From Desertimonas sp963786985 (GTDB lineage: Bacteria; Actinomycetota; Acidimicrobiia; Acidimicrobiales; Ilumatobacteraceae): DNA of 64,000 nt. Under the pieces are notes generated by a model that was not told the origin of the DNA, made no database searches, and saw only the letters and a list, made by a program, of their open reading frames with translations. Positions 1-7,606 of this stretch are shown piece by piece. Position 1 is the stretch's first letter. The number at the start of each line of letters is the position of its first letter. The position numbers were made by a program, and so were the translations under genes. The stretch lies in NCBI GenBank assembly GCA_963786985.1, contig CAWBBL010000020.1:124001-188000 (forward strand). The letters run 5' to 3'.

Positions 1-54
1 GGTGAACAGTGCGACCTTGCGGAGGTTCTCGACGTGCGCCTTCTTGCTGGCCAT
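1..54 (-). CDS. N-terminus of a probable cyclic-nucleotide-binding protein (partial)
   Basis: Only the first 18 codons are in the window (ATG at 54, reading leftward off the edge). The peptide contains ENLRKVALFT, which resembles the opening helix of Crp/Fnr-type cyclic-nucleotide-binding domains and is close to the ILHKVALFADVP of the cNMP protein encoded near 50.9 kb. The start is supported by a TAGTGT box six bases upstream. The family assignment rests on this short match only. Confidence 0.4.
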   Translation of the reverse strand, partial: MASKKAHVENLRKVALFT

Positions 55-60
55 CGGGCA

Positions 61-66
61 ACACTA
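61..66 (-). promoter_or_regulatory. -10 box (TAGTGT) of the partial cNMP-type gene
   Basis: TAGTGT on the minus strand is followed by six bases and then the ATG at 54. This is the spacing expected of a leaderless transcript and matches the arrangement before many other genes in the window. Confidence 0.4.
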
Positions 67-150
67 GATCGCCGTGGCCACTCACCCGTGATCGAAGTGC
101 ACGTCAGCTCGGCGGCGGCGGCCGACTGCTCGTGACCCGCGTCCCCTCGC

Positions 151-228
151 TTCTGGGGAAGATCCGTGTCATTTCCACTTCTGGGGAACAATCGTGTCAG
201 GGCCTGGTTCGAATCTTCCCCAGATCGG
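151..228. repeat. Intergenic repeat, family B, copy 1
   Basis: Two direct TCTGGGGAA units (151-159 and 179-187), each followed after a short gap by GTGTCA, precede an inverted ATCTTCCCCAGAT, so the whole can fold as a hairpin. The same modules recur at 33504-33609. The copy sits in the gap between two minus-strand genes. The rest of 55-240 shows nothing recognisable. Confidence 0.6.
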
Positions 229-240
229 GTGTCCGGGTCG

Positions 241-639
241 TCATCGACGGTCGAGGGTCCGGCTGGTACCGCGGAACTCGGCGATCACGACGCGCTCGTC
301 GCCTTCGGCGCGGAAGACCGTGACGTCGTAGATCCCGCTCCGGCCGAATCGGGTGCGCTCCGTCGCCACGGCGACGAGCTCGTCGCCGAGCTTGCCCGGG
401 GCGACGAACGTGATGTCGGCGGCGGCCGCCACGGTGACCGGGCCGTGACTGTTGCAGGCACAGGCGAACGCGCTGTCGGCCAGCAGGAACACGTACCCAC
501 CATGGGCGATGTCATGGCCGTTGACCATCGCCGCGGTGACGCGCATCCGCAGGGTCGCGGTCCCTGCTTCGGCGGCAACGAGTTCGATGCCGAGTGCTCG
601 CGATGCGGCGTCGGCGGCGAACATCTCGTGAGCCGCCAT
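241..639 (-). CDS. paaI: Hydroxyphenylacetyl-CoA thioesterase PaaI
   Basis: A 132-residue single hotdog-fold thioesterase. The segment NGHDIAHGGYVFLLADSAF (from about residue 40) is the PaaI signature, with the Asn, Asp and HGG positions of the active-site helix. In phenylacetate catabolism PaaI hydrolyses stalled CoA intermediates and frees CoA; it acts as a cytosolic tetramer. The gene lies six bases downstream of the paaG-like gene on the same strand and faces away from the paaABCDE operon. Length is normal for the family. No frame problem is seen. Confidence 0.9.
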   Translation of the reverse strand: MAAHEMFAADAASRALGIELVAAEAGTATLRMRVTAAMVNGHDIAHGGYVFLLADSAFACACNSHGPVTVAAAADITFVAPGKLGDELVAVATERTRFGRSGIYDVTVFRAEGDERVVIAEFRGTSRTLDRR

Positions 640-645
640 CGTGAC

Positions 646-1462
646 TCACCGACCGTGGAACTCTGGGGGGCGCTTGGCGAGGAAGGCGGCGACGGCGTCG
701 CCATGATCGCGACTCGGCCCGAGGCGCGCTTGGGCCGCCGCTTCCGCCGCCAGCACGTCGGCGAGGGGCGGTGCGACAGCGGCGGCGATGGCCAGCTTGG
801 AGGCGGCGTAGGCCAAGGTCGGTCCGGCGGCGAGCCGGCCGCCGAGCTCGGCGGCGGCCGCAGCAAGGTCGGCGGCGGCGACGACCCGCGACACCAAGCC
901 CCACTCGGCAGCCTGCTCGACGGTGAACGGTTCGCCGAGGAGGATCAACTCACTGGCCCGCGCCGCCCCGACGGCGCGCACGAGCGTCGCCGACAGGCCG
1001 GAGTCGCACGTCAGCCCGATCGCCGTGAACGCCGTCGCCAGGCGAGCGCCGGCGGCGGCAACGCGGAGGTCGCACGCCAGCGCCAGGCCGAGCCCAGCCC
1101 CGACACACGTTCCGTTGATCGCCGCCAGGACCGGCTTGGGCATCGTCGTCAGGACGTTGACGATGGGCGCGTAGTGCTCCTCGATCGTGGCGAATGCCGT
1201 GGCCGGGTCGTCGGCGAGGTTGGCGGCATGCTCGGCAAGGTCCTGGCCGGCACAGAACGCGCGGCCGGCGCCCGTCAGCACCACGGCGCGGACCTCGGCG
1301 TCCTCGCCGGCCGCGACCAGTGCCGCCAGCAGCTGCGACTTCAACTCGGCAGTCAGACGCGTTGCCGCGATCGGGGCGATTGAGGGTGATCGTCGTGAGT
1401 GATCCGGCTCGATCGACGAGGAGGACCGGCGCCGCCCCACTGCCCTCCGTCACGGACGGCAT
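646..1462 (-). CDS. paaG: Enoyl-CoA hydratase/isomerase, PaaG-like, with a one-base frameshift
   Basis: A crotonase-fold protein of about 271 residues once a frameshift is repaired. The start (ATG at 1462) and the first strand, ending ITLNRPDRGNA, lie in one frame; from LTAELKSQLL onward the protein continues in the next. Removing one base near 1357 joins them as GNALTAELK. The oxyanion-hole motif GAGRAFCAGQDL and the later TCDSG, where PaaG-type isomerases carry a catalytic Asp, support a ring 1,2-epoxyphenylacetyl-CoA isomerase, though PaaF-type hydratase cannot be excluded. The gene is divergent from the MaoC-like gene, 48 bases away, and is followed by paaI. Confidence 0.8.
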
Positions 1463-1510
1463 CCTATGATTCACGCGGCGTCTGATCGGCAGCCAGCTGC
1501 AGGAGGATCC

Positions 1511-1966
1511 GTGCACCCGTTCCGCAAGTCGCTCGCCGAGTTGCAGGTCGGCGACTCCGTCACCGCCGGGCCGCGCACCGTGACACTCGCCGACATCGAG
1601 CACTTCGCCGAGTTCACCGGCGACACCTTCTACGCCCACACCGACGAGGCTGCGGCGTCCGCCAACCCGTTGTTCGGCGGCATCGTCGCCCACGGCTACC
1701 TCGTGTTGTCGTTCGCCGCCGGGCTGTTCGTCGCCCCCGAGCCGGGGCCGGTCCTGGCCAACTACGGGCTGGACAAGCTGCGCTTCCGCACCCCGGTGCG
1801 CCCGGGCGACGAGCTCTCGGTCACCCTGACCGCCGCCCAGATCACGCCCCGCGACGACGTCGACTACGGCGACGTGCGTTGGGACGTCGTCGTCACCAAC
1901 CAGGACGACACGACGGTCGCCAGCTATCAGCTGCTGACCCTGGTTGCCAAGGAGTGGAATGACTGA
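1511..1966 (+). CDS. MaoC-like hydratase related to the hydrolase domain of PaaZ
   Basis: A 151-residue hotdog protein of the R-specific hydratase (MaoC) family. The catalytic-type segment FTGDTFYAHTDEAAA is followed by FGGIVAHGYLVLS, giving the Asp/His pair of this family. The opening HPFRKSLAELQVGD and the overall pattern match the C-terminal ring-cleavage domain of PaaZ, suggesting a free-standing oxepin-CoA hydrolase; no PaaZ aldehyde dehydrogenase domain is in the window. The GTG start at 1511 is chosen because AGGAGG lies five bases before it; an in-frame upstream ATG at 1466 lacks such a site. It heads the paaABCDE run. Confidence 0.75.
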   Translation: MHPFRKSLAELQVGDSVTAGPRTVTLADIEHFAEFTGDTFYAHTDEAAASANPLFGGIVAHGYLVLSFAAGLFVAPEPGPVLANYGLDKLRFRTPVRPGDELSVTLTAAQITPRDDVDYGDVRWDVVVTNQDDTTVASYQLLTLVAKEWND

Positions 1967-2030
1967 AATGGCGTTCCCCGGTCACGCAGGCCGTAGCCGG
2001 CCGCTCCCTCGCTGGCGCTCGGTCGCTCGC
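1967..2030. repeat. Post-stop repeat, family C, copy 1
   Basis: Directly after the MaoC stop codon comes AATGGCGTT, then CACGCAGGCC, then CCGCTCCCTCGCTGGC and CTCGGTCGC. The same order of words, at about 75% identity, follows the cysD stop codon (7529-7588). The segment fills the gap up to paaA. Confidence 0.5.
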
Positions 2031-2050
2031 ACTTCGTCACGGGTTCGGCA

Positions 2051-2977
2051 ATGACTGCGAAGCTCGAGGCGCACTTCGACGCCGTCCTGGCGCGCGACCA
2101 GCGGCTCGAACCTCGCGACTGGTTGCCCGACGCGTACCGCAGCACGGTGATCCGCCAGATCGCCCAGCACGCGCACTCCGAGATCATCGGCATGCAGCCG
2201 GAGGGCGCGTGGATCACCCGCGCCCCGTCGTTGCGCCGCAAGGCGATCCTCCTCGCCAAGGTGCAGGACGAGGCCGGTCACGGCCTGTACCTCTATTCGG
2301 CGGCGGAGACACTCGGCGCCGACCGCGGCGACCTCCTCGACCGGTTGCTCAACGGCACCCAGAAGTACTCGTCGATCTTCAACTACCCGACGCTGAGCTT
2401 TGCCGACGTCGGGGTGATCGGCTGGCTCGTCGACGGGGCGGCGATCTGCAATCAGGTGCCGCTGTGCCGCAGCTCCTACGGGCCCTACGCCCGGGCGATG
2501 ATCCGCATCTGCAAGGAGGAGTCGTTCCACCAGCGTCAGGGGTACGAGCTGTTGCTGACGATGATGAGCGGCACGGAACGGCAGCGCCAGATGGTCCAAG
2601 ACGCCACCGACCGATGGTGGTGGCCGGCGTTGATGATGTTCGGTCCGCCGGACACGGACTCACCGAATACCGCCCAGTCGATGGCCTGGAAGATCAAGCG
2701 CCACACCAACGACGAGCTGCGCCAGCGCTTCGTGGACATGAGCGTGCCGCAGGCCGACGCCCTCGGCGTGACCTTCCCCGACCCGCAGCTGCGCTGGAAC
2801 GAGGAACGCCAGCACTACGACTTCGGTGAACCCGATTGGTCCGAGCTCAAGCGGGTGATCTCCGGCGATGGGCCGTGCAACGCCGAGCGCATCGCCCACT
2901 TGCGCGCCGCCCGCGACGACGGGGCCTGGGTCCGTGAGGCGGCGGCCGCCCACGCCCGCAAGGCCAGCGATGACTGA
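2051..2977 (+). CDS. paaA: Phenylacetyl-CoA 1,2-epoxidase catalytic subunit PaaA
   Basis: A 308-residue diiron monooxygenase subunit that epoxidises the aromatic ring of phenylacetyl-CoA within the PaaABCE complex. The ferritin-like iron ligands are visible as DEAGH (about residues 73-77) and KEESFH (about 155-160), matching the ExxH pairs of the family; CoA-binding loops are less obvious by eye. Length is typical. The stop overlaps the paaB start by eight bases, so the subunits are likely translated together. Electrons come from PaaE at the end of the operon. Confidence 0.95.
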   Translation: MTAKLEAHFDAVLARDQRLEPRDWLPDAYRSTVIRQIAQHAHSEIIGMQPEGAWITRAPSLRRKAILLAKVQDEAGHGLYLYSAAETLGADRGDLLDRLLNGTQKYSSIFNYPTLSFADVGVIGWLVDGAAICNQVPLCRSSYGPYARAMIRICKEESFHQRQGYELLLTMMSGTERQRQMVQDATDRWWWPALMMFGPPDTDSPNTAQSMAWKIKRHTNDELRQRFVDMSVPQADALGVTFPDPQLRWNEERQHYDFGEPDWSELKRVISGDGPCNAERIAHLRAARDDGAWVREAAAAHARKASDD

Positions 2978-3251
2978 CGGCGAGCTGTACGAGGTCTTCG
3001 TCCGCACGAAACGCGGGCTCAACCACGTCCACGTCGGCTCGCTGCACGCCGCCGACGACGAGATGGCCCTGCGCAACGCCCGCGACCTGTACACCCGGCG
3101 CAACGAGGGCGTGAGCATCTGGGTCGTGCGCAGCGACTCGATCACCGCGTCCAGCCCCGACGAGAAGGATCCGTTCTTCGCCCCGAGCGGCGACAAGGTC
3201 TACCGGCACCCGACGTTCTACGAGATCCCCGACGACGTCCCGCAGATGTGA
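2970..3251 (+). CDS. paaB: Phenylacetyl-CoA epoxidase subunit PaaB
   Basis: A 93-residue protein, the usual length for PaaB, beginning MTDGELYEVFVRTKRGL and containing HVGSLHAADDEMAL and SIWVVRSD, all typical of the family. PaaB bridges PaaAC heterodimers in the epoxidase complex and has no catalytic residues of its own. The start overlaps the paaA stop. It is followed by a short GAGCGCAGCGAG-type repeat before paaC. Confidence 0.93.
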   Translation: MTDGELYEVFVRTKRGLNHVHVGSLHAADDEMALRNARDLYTRRNEGVSIWVVRSDSITASSPDEKDPFFAPSGDKVYRHPTFYEIPDDVPQM

Positions 3252-3253
3252 TG

Positions 3254-3280
3254 GGCGAGCGCAGCGAGCACAGCGAGCAC
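3254..3280. repeat. GCGAGC-rich spacer repeat between paaB and paaC
   Basis: A short run of GCGAGCGCAGCGAGCACAGC type sequence, like the GCTCGCTTCGCTCGC words at 27.1 kb and 55.7 kb. It occupies the place where the paaC ribosome-binding site and start would be expected. Confidence 0.35.
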
Positions 3281-4149
3281 ATGCGACAACGCCTACGAGG
3301 CGCTGACCGAGGAGAACGATCCGCGCTGGGCCTTCGGCACCGGGTTCGCCGACCCGCTCGCCGGTGTCGACACGGCGCTGCCGACCGGGGTCAGCGGCGA
3401 CGATCTCGCGACGTACTGCCTGATGCTCGGCGACGACGCCCTCGTGATGTCGCACCGTCTGCAGCAGTGGTGCACGAACGCGCCGACGCTGGAGGACGAG
3501 GTGGCCCTCGCCAACATCGCCCTCGATCTGCTCGGCCAGGCCCGGCTGCTGCTGACCCGTGCCGGAGCCGCCGACCGCAGCGGGCGCAGCGAGGATCACT
3601 TCGCCTACTTCCGCGAGGCGTCCGAGTTCCGCAACGTCTCGCTCGTCGAGACGACGAATGGCGACTTCGCCGATTGCGTCGTGCGCCTCCTGATCTTCGC
3701 CACGTGGCGGCTGGCGGTGCTCGACCGTCTCGTCGAGTCGCGCGACCCCGTGCTGGCGGCGATCGCCGCCAAGGGGGTCAAGGAGGTGACCTATCACCGT
3801 GACTACGCGGCGCAGTGGGCAATCCGCCTCGGTGACGGCACCGACGTGTCGCGGGCCCGCCTCGCTGATGCCCTCGACGCCACCTGGCCGCTTGTCGGCG
3901 AGCTGTTCGCGGTCAGCGCGGTCGAACGCCGCCTCGCCGACGCCGGGGTCGCTGTCGACCCGGCGCCGTTGGGCGCCGAGTTCGCGGCAGTCGTGGCGAC
4001 GGTGCTCGGCGCCGCCACCGCTCGCCGCACCGGTCGCGCCCGCTCCGGCGCCGACCGTCGGGCGCGATGGTGTGCACAGCGCCGATCTCGAGGTCTTGCT
4101 CGTCGAGCTGCAGGAGCTCGCCCGGGCCGACCCGGAGGCGACGTGGTGA
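3281..4149 (+). CDS. paaC: Phenylacetyl-CoA epoxidase structural subunit PaaC, frameshifted
   Basis: Ferritin-like partner of PaaA. The conserved N-terminus DNAYEALTEENDPRW and the core up to VVATVLGAAT are in one frame; the conserved end, GRDGVHSADLEVLL to DPEATW, is in the next. Deleting the G at 4020 restores ATLAAPVAP and ends the protein at the TGA 4147-4149, which overlaps the paaD start. Without the correction the frame runs straight into paaD and gives a false fusion. The true start is also unclear: no ATG, GTG or TTG lies in frame between the stop at 3249 and DNAYEAL; ATG 3281 is one base out of frame. Confidence 0.85.
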
Positions 4150-4649
4150 CGGCGATTGCTGATCCGCGGGATGTCGTCGCCGCGGTCACCGACCCCGAGT
4201 TGCCCCAGCTCACGCTCGACGACCTCGGCGTGCTCGGTGACGTCGTCGTCGCCGAGGGTGTCGTCGTCGTCGAGCTGATGCCCACCTACACCGGGTGTCC
4301 GGCGATGGACGTGATGCGTGACGACGTCGTCGCCGCCCTGCGCCGGGCGGGATACGACGACATCGACGTCCGTGTCCAGCTGACACCGGCGTGGACGTCC
4401 GACCGGATCAGTGCCGCCGGCCGCCGCAAGCTCGCCGCCGCGGGGATCGCCCCGCCGGGTCCGGCGCCGGGGCGGGTGCCGGGGACCCCCATCCCGATCA
4501 CCGTGCGCCCCGTGGCACCCCGGCTGACCTGCCCGCGCTGTGGCTCGACGGACACGGTGGAGACGTCGCGCTTCGGAGCCACGGCCTGCAAGTCGTTGCA
4601 TCGCTGCGCGAGTTGCGCCGAGCCGTTCGAGCACTTCAAGGCGTTGTGA
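4146..4649 (+). CDS. paaD: Phenylacetate degradation protein PaaD (MIP18/SufT-like)
   Basis: A 167-residue protein with an N-terminal DUF59/MIP18 domain (PELPQLTLDDLGVLGDV, then YTGCPAMDVM with its conserved Cys) and a C-terminal zinc-ribbon-like part carrying CPRCGS and CASCAEPFEHFKAL, the typical PaaD ending. PaaD is thought to help assemble iron centres of the epoxidase system. The start is the GTG of GTGA overlapping the paaC stop, a usual coupling signal; the stop overlaps the paaE start in the same way. Confidence 0.92.
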   Translation: MTAIADPRDVVAAVTDPELPQLTLDDLGVLGDVVVAEGVVVVELMPTYTGCPAMDVMRDDVVAALRRAGYDDIDVRVQLTPAWTSDRISAAGRRKLAAAGIAPPGPAPGRVPGTPIPITVRPVAPRLTCPRCGSTDTVETSRFGATACKSLHRCASCAEPFEHFKAL

Positions 4650-5708
4650 CCGACCGGCGCGTTCCATTCACTCGCCGTCGCCGAGATCACCGAGCTGTGC
4701 GGCGACGCCGTCGCCATCACGTTCGACGTCCCTGCCGAGCTGGCCAGCGAGTACGCCTACCGCCCCGGCCAATGGGTCACGCTGCGCCGGTTCGTCGACG
4801 GCGTCGAGCATCGGCGCTCGTACTCGATCTGCGCTCCGGCCGGGGGATCGCCGCGGATCGGCGTGCGCGAGGTGCCCGACGGCGCGGTCTCGACGTGGCT
4901 GGTGCGCGACGTGCGGCCGGGCGACCACATCGAAGTGCAGGCACCGAGCGGCAACTTCACCCCCGACGTCGACGTCGCTGGCCGCCACGTGCTGATCGTC
5001 GCCGGCTCGGGGATCACCCCGGCACTGTCGATCGCCTCGTCGGTGCTCCGCAATCCGGCCAGCACGGTCACCGTGATCTACGGCAACCGGCGCACTGACA
5101 CGGTGATGTTCGCCGACGAGCTCGCCGACCTCAAGGATCGCGACCCGGCGCGGACCGAGGTGATCCACGTGCTGTCACGCGAGCCGCGGGAGCCCGAGCT
5201 GTTCAGCGGTCGTCTCGACGCGGCCAAGCTGCGCCTCTTGCTGCCGGCGCATGTGCCGGTCGCCGACGTCGACCACTGGTGGCTGTGCGGACCGTACGGG
5301 ATGGTCGTCGATGCCCAGCTGGTCCTCGCCGAGCTCGACGTGCCGGCCGACCGCGTGCACCGCGAGCTGTTCTACGTCGAGGACACGGCGCCGCCGCCCG
5401 CCACGCACGTCGATCCGCGGCTCGACGCGGCAACGAGCGAGGTGACGATCGTCCTCGACGGCCGGCGCACGACCGTCGACCTGCCCGACGACGTATCGAT
5501 CCTCGATGGTGCCCAGCGGGTCCGCCCGGACCTGCCGTTCGCCTGCAAGGGCGGCGTGTGCGGGACGTGCCGGGCGCGGGTCATCGCCGGAGCGGTCGAC
5601 CTGCGCCGCAACTTCGCCCTCGACCCGGCCGAGCTGGCCGCCGGCTTCGTCCTCACCTGCCAGTCCTACGCCACGCGCGGCGACGTCACCGTCGACTTCG
5701 ACACCTAG
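4646..5708 (+). CDS. paaE: Phenylacetyl-CoA epoxidase reductase PaaE, with a frameshift near the start
   Basis: An FNR-type reductase passing electrons from NAD(P)H to PaaA. Visible parts are the FAD motif RSYSIC, the pyridine-nucleotide motif GSGITPALS, CGPYGMV near the end of the reductase, and a C-terminal 2Fe-2S ferredoxin with CKGGVCGTC plus a later Cys in LTCQSY. The GTG at 4646 overlaps the paaD stop, but its frame differs from that of FHSLAVAEIT onward; one extra base near 4661 would give VTDRRFHSLAV. The body of the gene is intact. It ends the operon and is followed by a family A repeat. Confidence 0.9.
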
Positions 5709-5713
5709 CTCAC

Positions 5714-5783
5714 CCCACCCGAGTGTTTCCGTCCACCCGAGTGTTTCCAGGCGGACAGGTCGGCCGCAAACACTCGGGTGGAG
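5714..5783. repeat. Palindromic intergenic repeat, family A, copy 1
   Basis: ACCCGAGTGTTTCC occurs twice (5717-5730, 5735-5748), then after a core with GGTCGGCCG the inverted AAACACTCGGGT (5768-5779). The element lies between the convergent paaE and gpmA genes, five bases from the gpmA stop, and could act as a two-way terminator. Three further copies are at 9873, 17190 and 34963. Confidence 0.75.
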
Positions 5784-5787
5784 CGCG

Positions 5788-6537
5788 TCAGTGTCCGCCG
5801 GCTTGGGCGGCGACGGCGGCGGCCCTGGCGGCGATCTCGTCGGGGTCGCCGAGATACTCGGCGGACACGACCCCGAGGGCGTCGTCGAACTCGTAGCGGC
5901 GGGGGACGCCGGTCGGGATGTTGACGTCGGGGATCTCCTCGCGCGAGACCCCTTCGAGATGCATCAGCATCGCCCGCAGTGAGTTGCCGTGGGCGGTGAC
6001 GAGCACGTCGAGTCCGGCGAGCAGCTGCGGGGCGATGACATCCTGCCAGTAGGGGAGCACGCGGGCGACGACGTCGGCGAGGCACTCGCTGGCGGGGAGG
6101 ACCTCGGGGGTCAGCCACCGGTAGCGCCAGTCGTTGGCCGGGTGCTCGGGGCTGCTCGGGTCGACCGGCGGTGGCGGGACGTCGTAGCTGCGCCGCCACA
6201 GGTGGGTCTGCTCGGCGCCGTGCAGCTCGGCGGTCTGCTTCTTGTCGAGACCCTGCAGCGCGCCGTAGTGCCGCTCGTTGAGCCGCCAGTGGCGCTGCAC
6301 GGGCAACCACTCGAGGCCCATCTCCGTGAGGGCGAGGTTCTGGGTGGCCACCGCCCGCACGAGCACGGACGTGTGCGACGTGTCGAAACGCAGGCCGGCG
6401 TCGGCCATCGCCCGCCCGGCAGCAGCCGCCTCGGCCCGGCCGTGCTCGGTCAGGGCCACGTCGTGCCACCCGGTGAACAGGTTCTCCAGGTTCCACGTGC
6501 TCTGGCCGTGGCGCAGCGTGACAAGGGTGCCGGGCAT
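5788..6537 (-). CDS. gpmA: 2,3-bisphosphoglycerate-dependent phosphoglycerate mutase
   Basis: A 249-residue histidine phosphatase-fold enzyme interconverting 3- and 2-phosphoglycerate in glycolysis. RHGQSTWN (about residues 9-16) carries the phosphorylated His, LNERHYGALQG holds the acid/base Glu, and VTAHGNSLRA contains the second His; the length is that of dPGM enzymes rather than short phosphatases. The ATG at 6537 is chosen because PGTLVTLRHGQS is the standard opening and a TACGAT box lies seven bases upstream. It is convergent with paaE and divergent from cysD. Confidence 0.95.
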   Translation of the reverse strand: MPGTLVTLRHGQSTWNLENLFTGWHDVALTEHGRAEAAAAGRAMADAGLRFDTSHTSVLVRAVATQNLALTEMGLEWLPVQRHWRLNERHYGALQGLDKKQTAELHGAEQTHLWRRSYDVPPPPVDPSSPEHPANDWRYRWLTPEVLPASECLADVVARVLPYWQDVIAPQLLAGLDVLVTAHGNSLRAMLMHLEGVSREEIPDVNIPTGVPRRYEFDDALGVVSAEYLGDPDEIAARAAAVAAQAGGH

Positions 6538-6544
6538 CACACCG

Positions 6545-6550
6545 ATCGTA
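6545..6550 (-). promoter_or_regulatory. -10 box (TACGAT) of gpmA
   Basis: TACGAT on the minus strand, seven bases before the gpmA ATG; predicts a leaderless transcript. Confidence 0.45.
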
Positions 6551-6609
6551 CGGGAGCCGTCTCTGGCGTGAAATACGACTACTCCGATCAGAATTGTGTG
6601 AATTTGCGC

Positions 6610-6615
6610 TAAGGT
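6610..6615 (+). promoter_or_regulatory. -10 box (TAAGGT) of cysD
   Basis: TAAGGT seven bases before the cysD ATG. The upstream 6565-6605 stretch is unusually AT-rich for this genome (GAAATACGACTACTCCGATC), and may hold regulator sites, but no known operator is recognised. Confidence 0.5.
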
Positions 6616-6622
6616 CGCCCCG

Positions 6623-7528
6623 ATGGCGACGACGACGGTCTCCACGATCCGCCTCGAGGACGAAGCGATCACGATCATCCGCGAGATCGCCGCCGAGTGT
6701 GAGCGCCCCGTCCTGTTGTTCTCCGGGGGCAAGGACTCCGTGGTGATGCTGCACCTCGCCCAACGGGCGTTCTTCCCGGCGCGCATCCCGTTCCCCGTGA
6801 TGCACGTCGACACCGGCCACAACTTCGAGGAGGTCGTCGAGTTCCGCGACCGCACCGTCAAGCAGTTCGAAGTCGATCTGCTCATCGCCTCCGTCGAGGA
6901 GTCGATCGCCCGCGGCCGGGTGCGCGACGTCAGCGGCTTCGGTTCGTCGCGCAACACCCTGCAGACGGTCACCCTGCTCGATGCCATCGCCGAGCATCGC
7001 TTCGATGCCGTGTTCGGCGGCGCGCGTCGCGACGAGGAGCGGGCCCGGGCGAAGGAGCGCGTCGTCTCGCACCGCGACGAGTTCGGGCAGTGGGACCCCA
7101 AGAACCAGCGTCCCGAACTGTGGAGCCTGTACAACACCCAGCACCACCGCGGCGAGCACGTGCGCGTGTTCCCGCTCTCGAACTGGACGGAACTCGACGT
7201 GTGGCGGTTCATCGCCGAGCGAGACGTCGAACTGCCGTCGCTGTACTACGCCCACGAGCGTGAGGTGTTCCGACGTGACGGGATGCTGATGGCCGTCCAT
7301 CCCTACGTCGCCCGGCGCCCGACCGAGACTCCCTGCACCAAGACGGTGCGCTTCCGCACGATCGGCGACGCGACGTGCACGGCAGCCGTCGAGTCGTCCG
7401 CGGCGACCGTCGCCGACATCCTCGCCGAGACCGCCGCGGCCCGTCTCACCGAGCGCGGCGCAACCCGCGCCGATGACCGCATCTCCGAAGCGGGCATGGA
7501 GGATCGGAAGCGCCAGGGCTACTTCTGA
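6623..7528 (+). CDS. cysD: Sulfate adenylyltransferase subunit 2
   Basis: A 301-residue ATP-sulfurylase small subunit making adenylylsulfate from ATP and sulfate together with CysN. The PP-loop SGGKDSVVML (from about residue 34), the MHVDTGHNF segment, and ARRDEERARAKERV are all characteristic, and the C-terminus GYF is the usual one. Length is typical. It opens the cysD-cysN-cysC run; a family C repeat separates it from cysN. Probably regulated by sulfur supply, though no operator can be named. Confidence 0.96.
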   Translation: MATTTVSTIRLEDEAITIIREIAAECERPVLLFSGGKDSVVMLHLAQRAFFPARIPFPVMHVDTGHNFEEVVEFRDRTVKQFEVDLLIASVEESIARGRVRDVSGFGSSRNTLQTVTLLDAIAEHRFDAVFGGARRDEERARAKERVVSHRDEFGQWDPKNQRPELWSLYNTQHHRGEHVRVFPLSNWTELDVWRFIAERDVELPSLYYAHEREVFRRDGMLMAVHPYVARRPTETPCTKTVRFRTIGDATCTAAVESSAATVADILAETAAARLTERGATRADDRISEAGMEDRKRQGYF

Positions 7529-7588
7529 CATGGCGTTGCTCAGCCACGCAGACCACTTGCGACCGCTCCCTCGCTGGCTCTCGGTCGC
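7529..7588. repeat. Post-stop repeat, family C, copy 2
   Basis: Starts immediately after the cysD stop with CATGGCGTT, CACGCAGACC, CCGCTCCCTCGCTGGC and CTCGGTCGC, in the same order as after the MaoC-like gene at 1967. Confidence 0.5.
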
Positions 7589-7606
7589 GTGCATCAGTGC
7601 CGTGCC

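Noticed and set aside
3423..4649. A single 408-residue open frame joining most of PaaC to PaaD
   Set aside because: The join results from a one-base frameshift at 4020; the proper PaaC ending lies in the next frame and overlaps the paaD GTG in the usual way.
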